A stretch of DNA of 64,000 bases from Roseiconus nitratireducens (GTDB lineage Bacteria > Planctomycetota > Planctomycetia > Pirellulales > Pirellulaceae), in the NCBI RefSeq assembly GCF_008629675.1, contig NZ_VWOX01000003.1, forward strand, positions 620,001 to 684,000, given 5' to 3'. The notes below the pieces were generated by a model. The model searched no databases. It was not told the DNA's origin and worked only from the letters and a program-made list of their open reading frames with translations. Position numbers and translations under genes: made by a program. This document shows positions 57,474-64,000 of the stretch, in pieces (position 1 is the first letter of the stretch; each line of letters starts with the position of its first letter).

Positions 57474-59177
57474 ATGAAATTCCGTCTGCTCGCGGCGTTG
57501 CTGTTCCTGGCTTCCTCCGCAGCCGCGCTCGCCGCGGATCCTCCCCCGAACATCATTTACATCATGTCCGACGACATGGGGTTTTCGGACATTGGCTGCT
57601 ATGGCAGCGAGATCAACACGCCGAATCTGGATGCCTTGGCCGCCGACGGCCTTCGCTACACGCAGTTCTACAACACGGCCCGATGCTGCCCCACGCGAGC
57701 GAGCCTGATCAGCGGGCTGTACCCGCACCAGGCCGGCGTGGGACACATGATGAACGACCGCGGCTACGACGGTTATCGCGGCGACCTGAACCGGAACTGC
57801 GTGACGATTGCCGAAGCGCTCAAATCGGCCGGGTATCGCGCTTACATGTCTGGAAAATGGCACGTCACCAAGGCCACCCAACCGAAGTCCGAAGCCGACA
57901 AACACAACTGGCCGCTGCAACGCGGATTCGATCGCTTCTACGGGACCATTCACGGTGCGGGAAGCTTCTACGACCCGAACACGTTGACGCGGGACAACCA
58001 GTACATCTCACCCCACGCCGATCCGGAATACGGCCCCGATCAATGGCCCGGTGAAACGTATTACTACACCGACGCGATTTCGGATCACGCCGTCCGTTTC
58101 ATCAAAGAACACCACGAACAAACTGCCGATGCACCGTTCTTCATGTACGTCGCCTACACGGCGGCGCACTGGCCGATGCACGCCCTGGAAAAAGACATCC
58201 AACGCTATGCCGGAAAGTACGATGCGGGATACGACGCCATCCGGCAGGCACGCTACGAGAAACTCATTTCGCTTGGTCTGATTGACGCGGACGCGACCAC
58301 GCTATTCCCAATTGATCCCGCAGCCAAGGAACGCGAGTTTTGGGAATGGGACAAGCGGAACATGGAAGTGTACGCCGCCATGATCGACAACATGGACCAG
58401 GGGATTGGGCGAATCGTTCAATCGCTTCGCGAAACCGGGCAACTGGATTCAACTTTGTTGTGCTTCTTCCAGGACAACGGCGGATGCGCCGAGCAGTATG
58501 GGCGCCGTGGCAAAGCGGCTCCACGAAACTCTGAACCAACGATGCCGCCGATGGCCGACAGTGACCTGCAGCCACGCATGGAACCGCAGCAGACGAGGGA
58601 TGGGTACCCCGTTCGCACGGGCAGAGGAGTCATGGCGGGCCCACCCGACACCTACATCGCTTACGGGAAAGCTTGGGCAACCGTCTCCAACACGCCATTC
58701 CGCGAGTACAAACACTTCACACACGAGGGCGGGATCTCAACGCCGCTGATCGTGCATTGGCCTGACCAGGTGAAACGTGCCGGAAAATTGGAGCAGACTC
58801 CCGCCCACTTGATCGACCTGATGGCCACTGCGGTGGACGTCTCCGGTGCGGAGTACCCGAAAACCTCTCATGACGGCCAACCGATCAAACCCATGGAAGG
58901 CGTCAGCCTGGCTCCAACGTTTTCGGGAAAAGCGATCGATCGCGAGGCTATTTTCTGGGAGCACGAAGGGAATCGAGCGGTTCGCAATGGAGACTACAAG
59001 CTGGTGGCCAAAGGGGCGAAGGGCTCGTGGGAGCTGTACAACATTGCCCAAGATCGCAGCGAACAGACCGACTTGGCGGAGGAGCACCCGGAAGTGGTCG
59101 AAAAGCTGGCCAAGCAATGGGAAGCCTACGCACGTCGGGCAAACGTTCTGCCGTTGAATCCGAAACGTGGCAAGTGA
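57474..59177 (+). CDS. Exported arylsulfatase (S1 family)
   Basis: 567 residues from the ATG at 57474, which gives a signal peptide (KFRLLAALLFLASSAAALAA); an ATG 15 nt upstream is also possible. Formylglycine motif at C72: NTARCCPTRASLISGLYPHQ (C-x-P-x-R). Metal and substrate residues: NIIYIMSDDMGFSDIGCYGS, YMSGKWHVTK (Lys/His), then DNGGCAEQYGRRG near the middle. Such enzymes need a formylglycine-generating enzyme, which is not in the window. It is sent to the periplasm or outside and cuts sulfate esters, probably from algal sulfated polysaccharides. A strong hairpin follows its stop. Confidence 0.95.
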   Translation: MKFRLLAALLFLASSAAALAADPPPNIIYIMSDDMGFSDIGCYGSEINTPNLDALAADGLRYTQFYNTARCCPTRASLISGLYPHQAGVGHMMNDRGYDGYRGDLNRNCVTIAEALKSAGYRAYMSGKWHVTKATQPKSEADKHNWPLQRGFDRFYGTIHGAGSFYDPNTLTRDNQYISPHADPEYGPDQWPGETYYYTDAISDHAVRFIKEHHEQTADAPFFMYVAYTAAHWPMHALEKDIQRYAGKYDAGYDAIRQARYEKLISLGLIDADATTLFPIDPAAKEREFWEWDKRNMEVYAAMIDNMDQGIGRIVQSLRETGQLDSTLLCFFQDNGGCAEQYGRRGKAAPRNSEPTMPPMADSDLQPRMEPQQTRDGYPVRTGRGVMAGPPDTYIAYGKAWATVSNTPFREYKHFTHEGGISTPLIVHWPDQVKRAGKLEQTPAHLIDLMATAVDVSGAEYPKTSHDGQPIKPMEGVSLAPTFSGKAIDREAIFWEHEGNRAVRNGDYKLVAKGAKGSWELYNIAQDRSEQTDLAEEHPEVVEKLAKQWEAYARRANVLPLNPKRGK

Positions 59178-59233
59178 TCCGAGCCCAATGCGTGTCATTG
59201 GCAACGCCCCACACCCATTCAAAAGTGCGAGAA

Positions 59234-59264
59234 GAATTCACCCTCCCGCCGGGAGGGTGAATTC
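59234..59264 (+). terminator. Perfect 14-bp-stem palindrome, likely terminator
   Basis: GAATTCACCCTCCC (59234-59247), loop GCC, and GGGAGGGTGAATTC (59251-59264) form an uninterrupted 14-bp stem 57 nt after the sulfatase stop. A T-run follows only 11 nt later, so it is either a terminator with a displaced tract or another palindromic element. Confidence 0.6.
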
Positions 59265-59423
59265 AGAAAAGCACGTTTTTACCGGCTCGGAAAACTGCAC
59301 GACCTCCGGCAAAGTGATTTCTGGCGGGCTCCGTCTGCTGGACGCGCCACGGGTGTCCCGCCAACATGCAAGCTAGACTTCGTCTCCGTCCTTTCATTGA
59401 CCGCGATCTCCAACAATTGATTC

Positions 59424-62400
59424 ATGGCCGCCAAAATCTTGATCCGAGTCTTGCTGCTACCCGTCGCATTGCACGCGTGCCTGGTCGCCTGGCCGGACCG
59501 TCCAGCCGAAGGCGCCTCGCCAGACGCGACTTCAGAAGCCACCTCGTCGACCGAAGCCGACTCCAACCCGGCCGAAGACAAAGCCGGGCAGAACAAGTCG
59601 GACAAGGACTGGGACGTGGACTCGCCGCCCGGCCCCAATCGTCGCCAGCCGATCGATTGTGACACCGGCACTTGGATGAACCTGGACGTGAGCCCCGACG
59701 GTCAGTCGATCACGTTTGACCTGCTTGGCGACGTCTACGTGATGCCGATCACGGGGGCCGACGGGACCGAGGCGACCGGTGGTCAATTCCCAAAGAACTT
59801 AACCGATTCCGTTGCCTGGGACATGCAGCCCCGGTTCAGTCCTGACGGGAACTGGATCGCCCTGACAAGCGATCGAACGGGTCGCGGCGGAAAGGGCGGC
59901 GACAACGTTTGGATCATGGCCCGTGACGGGTCCAAACCGCAGCAGGTCACCAGCGAAACGTTTCGTCTACTTTGCAGCCCGACCTGGTCACCCGACGGAC
60001 AATACCTTGTCGCGCGGAAGCACTTCACCAGCCGCCGGTCGCTGGGCGCTGGCGAAATGTGGATGTATCACCGGGACGCGATTCACAGCGGTGCCACCGC
60101 CGGGGTCCAACTGACCAAGCGCCCCAACGATCAGAAGGACGTCAATGAGCCCGTCTTCTCACCCGACGGACGCTACCTGTATTACAGCCAAGACGTCACG
60201 CCGGGAGACACCTTTGAGTACAACAAGGACTCGCACAAAGGGATCTATGCGATCAAGCGTTTGGACCTGCAGGAAGGTTCAACCGAGACGCTGATCCGCG
60301 GACCCGGCGGGGCCTGCCGACCGGCTCCCTCGCCGGACGGAAAAACCTTGGCGTTCGTCCGCCGTGTCGGTGCCAAAACCGGGCTGCATCTGTTCGATTT
60401 GCAGTCGGGCGCCATCCGATTGGTTTACGACGATCTGGAACGTGACATGCAAGAAGCATGGGCGATTCACGGGGTGTACACGGGATACGACTGGACTCCT
60501 GATGGCCAGGGCATTGTCGTCTGGGCCAAGGGAAAGATCCGTCGCATCGATGTCGCCGACGGAACGATGCAAGTCATCCCGTTTCGAATCAAAGAACAGC
60601 GGACGGTGCAACCGGCGGTGCGTCACCAGATCCCGGTGGCGAAAGATCGGTTCGACGTCAAGATGCTACGCGACGTCAGCGTGTCGCCAAGCGGCGATCA
60701 GGTTGTCTACCAGGCGCTCGGCCATCTTTATTTGCGTGCTCTTCCCGATGGGGAACCGGTGCGGCTGACCGACCAGCAGACTCACTTCGAATTCTCGCCC
60801 AGTTTTTCACGCGACGGTCGCTACATCGTTTACACGACCTGGAACGATCAATCGTTGGGGACGATTCGGGTGGCGTCGAGCGATCCCGCCGCAAGCGAGA
60901 ACTGGATCGTCAGCGAACAGCCCGGGCATTTCCTGAACCCGGTGTTCACGCCCGACGGCAGCCAAATCGTGTACGAGAAACGCGGCGGCGGCCGAATCCG
61001 GTCCCCGCTTTGGTCCCGTCAGCAGGGCATCTACGTCGCGCCGACCCGCGGCGGTCCGCCACGCTTGGTCACCGAGGACGGCGTCAACCCACAGTTTGGA
61101 AGTTCCGGCGACCGTTTATTTCTGACGCGACGCAATCAGGAAAAAGACGCCGATAATGTCACGCTGTGCTCGGTGGATCTCCAGGGCCATGACGTGCGCA
61201 CCCACTACCGCAGCGACTGGGCAACGGACTTTCGTGTTTCTCCGGACGGCCAATCGGTCGCCTTGATCGAACGTTATCACGTATTCCTGGCTCCCTTCGT
61301 GCAGTCGCCGAGCCCGATCCAAGTCGGCCCGGATGGCAAGGGTGTTCCCACGGCCAAGGTCAGCGACCAGGCCGGTGATTTCATCCATTTTTCCGGCGAT
61401 GGAAAAACACTGCATTGGAGCTTGGGTCCGGAACTGTTCAGCGTCGACGTGTCCCGGGAAATGACCGCATTGATGCGGGGCGATGAGAGCGATTCCCAAG
61501 ACGCGGCTGGCGAAAAGTCCGAACCGACGGCGGACTCAACCGACCAGCCACAATCCGTCGCGATTGGTTTTTCCCATCCCCACGCCAAACCGGAAGGATC
61601 GGTCGCGTTGATCGGAGGACGGGTGCTGACCATGGGTTCGCAAGGCGTGCTGGAAAATGCCACCGTTTTGATCCGTGGAAACCGGATCGAGGCGGTTGGC
61701 CCCGCCGATCAGATTCAAATTCCCGATTCGGCCACGCGGATCGAATTGAAAGGGCAAATCGTGCTGCCCGGATTCATCGACACACACGCCCACGGCGCGC
61801 AGGCGACTCACGGAATCACTCCACAGCACAACTGGCTGGACTACGCTCGGCTGGCCTTCGGGGTGACCACGATCCACGACCCCAGCAACGACACCCACAG
61901 CATTTTCGCGGCCAGCGAAATGACGAAAGCAGGACTGATCAACGCGCCCCGCACTTTCTCAACCGGAACGATTTTGTACGGAGCGACCGGGGCCGCAAAG
62001 GCGGAAATCGACAGCTTGTCCGATGCCGAATTTCATTTGCGTCGGATGAAGGCCGTTGGAGCCTTCACCGTCAAGAGCTACAATCAGCCGCGGCGTGACC
62101 AGCGTCAGCAAGTGCTCACCGCGGCGCGGAAGCTGAACATGATGGTCGTCCCCGAAGGCGGATCCACGTTCATGCACAACATGTCCATGATCGTCGACGG
62201 GCATACCGGAATCGAACACACGTTACCGGTTCAAACCGCATACGACGACGTCATGGATTTGTGGCGAGACACGGGCGTCGGCTACACACCGACGCTGAAC
62301 GTTGCCTACGGTGGACTCTCGGGCGAGCAGTACTGGTACCAGATTGATGACCTGTGGTTGCACACCCGGCTGCAAACTTTCATTCCCCCCGACGTGCTCA

Positions 62401-62900
62401 ACCCGCGAGCCCGGCGGCGCGAGAAGTCTCCCCTGGAAGACTACAACCACATCCGGGTTGCCGAAATCGCTCGCCAGGTCGTCGAACAAGGCGGTCTGGT
62501 CCAAGCCGGTGGTCACGGACAGTTGCCCGGCATCTGCACGCACTGGGAAATGTGGAGTTTCGTCCAGGGCGGCATGACGCCGATGCAAGCCCTGCAGTGT
62601 GGCACGATCAACGGAGCCAAGTACCTCGGCCTGGACGGAGACCTTGGATCACTTGAGGCCGGTAAATTGGCCGACGTGATCGTGTTGCGTTCCGGCGCCG
62701 ACCCGAGCAAGAACATTCGCGATAGCGAGAAAGTGCAATACGTCATCGCCAACGGCCAAGTGTTCGAGGCGGATCGCATGAATCGCTTCGGCGATGCCGC
62801 GCCCCGGCCGCCATTCTTCTGGGATCAGGCAGGCGGCATTTCGTCCACCGTTCCCGCCGATGACGCATTCGGTTGCAGTTGCCATCGCGGCCGCCAGTGA
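59424..62900 (+). CDS. TolB-like beta-propeller fused to an amidohydrolase
   Basis: 1158 residues from the ATG at 59424. N-terminal signal AAKILIRVLLLPVALHACLV, then a Ser/Ala/Glu-rich spacer to about 75. Repeats of the WD40/TolB propeller type run from about 85 to 690 (DVSPDGQSITFDLLGDVYVM, FSPDGNWIALTSDRTGRGG, FSPDGRYLYYSQDVTPG and others). The amidohydrolase begins near 745 (IGGRVLTMGSQGVLENATVL) with metal ligands HxH in LPGFIDTHAHG, the Lys in FTVKSYNQPRRDQ, His in GIEHTLPVQTAY and GGLVQAGGHGQLPGI. It is exported and probably cuts amide or C-N bonds of a peptide-like substrate. The end carries CSCHRGRQ. Confidence 0.9.
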   Translation: MAAKILIRVLLLPVALHACLVAWPDRPAEGASPDATSEATSSTEADSNPAEDKAGQNKSDKDWDVDSPPGPNRRQPIDCDTGTWMNLDVSPDGQSITFDLLGDVYVMPITGADGTEATGGQFPKNLTDSVAWDMQPRFSPDGNWIALTSDRTGRGGKGGDNVWIMARDGSKPQQVTSETFRLLCSPTWSPDGQYLVARKHFTSRRSLGAGEMWMYHRDAIHSGATAGVQLTKRPNDQKDVNEPVFSPDGRYLYYSQDVTPGDTFEYNKDSHKGIYAIKRLDLQEGSTETLIRGPGGACRPAPSPDGKTLAFVRRVGAKTGLHLFDLQSGAIRLVYDDLERDMQEAWAIHGVYTGYDWTPDGQGIVVWAKGKIRRIDVADGTMQVIPFRIKEQRTVQPAVRHQIPVAKDRFDVKMLRDVSVSPSGDQVVYQALGHLYLRALPDGEPVRLTDQQTHFEFSPSFSRDGRYIVYTTWNDQSLGTIRVASSDPAASENWIVSEQPGHFLNPVFTPDGSQIVYEKRGGGRIRSPLWSRQQGIYVAPTRGGPPRLVTEDGVNPQFGSSGDRLFLTRRNQEKDADNVTLCSVDLQGHDVRTHYRSDWATDFRVSPDGQSVALIERYHVFLAPFVQSPSPIQVGPDGKGVPTAKVSDQAGDFIHFSGDGKTLHWSLGPELFSVDVSREMTALMRGDESDSQDAAGEKSEPTADSTDQPQSVAIGFSHPHAKPEGSVALIGGRVLTMGSQGVLENATVLIRGNRIEAVGPADQIQIPDSATRIELKGQIVLPGFIDTHAHGAQATHGITPQHNWLDYARLAFGVTTIHDPSNDTHSIFAASEMTKAGLINAPRTFSTGTILYGATGAAKAEIDSLSDAEFHLRRMKAVGAFTVKSYNQPRRDQRQQVLTAARKLNMMVVPEGGSTFMHNMSMIVDGHTGIEHTLPVQTAYDDVMDLWRDTGVGYTPTLNVAYGGLSGEQYWYQIDDLWLHTRLQTFIPPDVLNPRARRREKSPLEDYNHIRVAEIARQVVEQGGLVQAGGHGQLPGICTHWEMWSFVQGGMTPMQALQCGTINGAKYLGLDGDLGSLEAGKLADVIVLRSGADPSKNIRDSEKVQYVIANGQVFEADRMNRFGDAAPRPPFFWDQAGGISSTVPADDAFGCSCHRGRQ

Positions 62901-63262
62901 CCGTCACGCCGGTTAGACGAACTTTGCCAAATGAGCGGACGATGCGGCCGGTGGACGGCTTGACGCCGCTTCCACCGGATCGGATTCCCGCCAAAAACCT
63001 CTTCGTTGATCGCGCGCGTTCTACCGCGTCCTAGATTTCGCGTAACGGGTGGGGCAGGATCGCCGTCGGGATTCGAGAAATTGCCTGCGTGGTAACGCGT
63101 CTCCGACGAGATCAACTGCGCGCTCACGGCGCTTTGCCAATCACTTGCGCGCCGACTGGCAGGCAACGGCGGAGCAGTGAAACATCCGATCGATACACCG
63201 TTCTGCGGCGTCGTTGACGTCCGGCGCGGTCGTGAATGAGTTGTACACGACGGGTGTTTTCA
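62901..63262. other. Intergenic region before the ammonium transporter
   Basis: 362 nt. I see no gene, hairpin with T-tract or known element. Promoter of the transporter presumably lies here. Confidence 0.4.
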
Positions 63263-64000
63263 ATGCTTGATAATCCGCTCGACCTGACTTGGGTCCTGGT
63301 TGCCTCGGCACTGGTGATGCTGATGCAAGCCGGCTTCTGCTTGTTAGAAAGCGGGCTGGTTCGCAGCAAGAACAGTATCAACGTTGCGATGAAGAACATC
63401 GCGGACTTCTGCGTGTCCGCGGCGGCGTTTTGGCTGCTGGGGTTCGGGCTGATGTTTGGCACCAGCCACAGCGGTCTGTACGGGACAGACCACTTTTTCT
63501 GCGACTCCGAAGCGACCACCAAGACGTTGGCGTTCCTGGTGTTTCAGTCCGTGTTTTGCAGCACGGCAGCCACGATCGTCTCGGGTGCGGTGGCGGAACG
63601 GATGCGGTTCGTGTCCTACCTGACTCTGACCGCTCTGATCGCCGGGCTGCTGTATCCGCTTTTCGGCCATTGGGCTTGGGGCGGCGCTCTGGTTGGAAAC
63701 CAACCCGGGTACCTCGCGGCGCGGGGATTCATCGACTTTGCCGGTTCGACCGTCGTTCATTCACTCGGCGGCTGGGCCGCCCTGGCAGCGGTCATCGTGT
63801 TGGGGCCACGTCTGGGCCGGTTCGGCACCAAGCATCGCCCAATCCACGGGCACTCCCTGCCCATGGCGGCGGTCGGAACACTGGTTTTGTGGTTCGGCTG
63901 GTTCGGATTCAATGGCGGCAGCACGCTGGTGGTTAGCGACGCATTGCCGTCCATCTTGCTCAACACAAACTTGGGCGCCGTGTTCGGTGGTCTTGCCGCA
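63263..64000 (+). CDS. amt: Ammonium transporter (Amt family), partial
   Basis: 246 residues visible from the ATG at 63263; the frame is open at the right edge. Typical spans: VLVASALVMLMQAGFCLLES, FCVSAAAFWLLGFGLMFG, FGHWAWGGALVGNQPGYL and TVVHSLGGWAALAAVIVLG (first pore His). The C-terminal half with the second pore His is beyond the window. It conducts ammonium into the cell. Shares the nitrogen theme with glnE about 10 kb upstream. Confidence 0.93.
   Translation, partial: MLDNPLDLTWVLVASALVMLMQAGFCLLESGLVRSKNSINVAMKNIADFCVSAAAFWLLGFGLMFGTSHSGLYGTDHFFCDSEATTKTLAFLVFQSVFCSTAATIVSGAVAERMRFVSYLTLTALIAGLLYPLFGHWAWGGALVGNQPGYLAARGFIDFAGSTVVHSLGGWAALAAVIVLGPRLGRFGTKHRPIHGHSLPMAAVGTLVLWFGWFGFNGGSTLVVSDALPSILLNTNLGAVFGGLAA

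Overview
The window (about 60% G+C by eye) comes from the chromosome of a planctomycete, most likely of the Rhodopirellula/Pirellulales group. The evidence is the set of families typical of that group: a DUF1559 pilin-like protein with an H-x9-DG tail, a neighbouring DUF1549/DUF1553 and DUF1501 pair, ASPIC/UnbV plus FG-GAP lipoproteins, a PEP-CTERM protein, a secreted sulfatase, a planctomycete-type ECF sigma/anti-sigma pair, an HTH-EIIA fusion and a YdjY-type lipoprotein. I see no prophage, insertion sequence, CRISPR array, tRNA or rRNA. It reads as ordinary chromosome with many short transcription units and several exported proteins of unknown role.

Layout. 1-9 kb: a leftward sugar-phosphate isomerase fragment, then a rightward group with a PilT-like ATPase, a second PilB/GspE-like ATPase whose nucleotide-binding motifs are lost, a TPR/FG-GAP/UnbV lipoprotein, a tiny lipoprotein and a DUF1559 protein ending in a clear terminator. 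9-15 kb: a PEP-CTERM protein and the DUF1549/1553-DUF1501 pair. 15-24 kb: a YggS-type PLP protein, a large unknown protein, a YdjY lipoprotein, an HD-GYP protein, an unknown protein, an HTH-EIIA fusion and an outer-membrane barrel. 24-34 kb: a 2-keto-3-deoxy-pentonate dehydratase/ketoglutarate semialdehyde dehydrogenase pair, a giant FG-GAP/UnbV lipoprotein, a WcaJ-like sugar transferase and nadC. 34-44 kb: a ComEA-like HhH protein, a hairpin-rich tandem repeat, a secreted protein, a CobB sirtuin, a XylR-like regulator, and a TetR-MFP-RND efflux operon preceded by a strikingly regular four-palindrome operator array. 44-56 kb: ECF sigma/anti-sigma, a purine/uracil-type permease, an RpoD-like sigma factor, GlnE, an aldonate dehydratase of the IlvD/EDD family and a rhomboid protease. 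56-64 kb: a zinc alcohol dehydrogenase, an arylsulfatase, a TolB-propeller/amidohydrolase fusion and the start of an ammonium transporter.

How the genes may work together. The pentonate dehydratase (53.8 kb), 2-keto-3-deoxy-pentonate dehydratase (26.2 kb) and semialdehyde dehydrogenase (24.6 kb), with a XylR-type regulator (36.5 kb), could give an oxidative Weimberg-like pentose route to 2-oxoglutarate, although the genes are scattered. GlnE and the ammonium transporter both concern nitrogen. The most unusual sequence signals are the 17-bp-phased TGAC-N5-GTCA array, the non-catalytic PilB-like protein, a GlnE whose N-terminal (deadenylylase) DxD motif is lost, an anti-sigma factor carrying a DUF1559/pilin-like outer domain, and the hairpin cluster at 34.7-35.0 kb.
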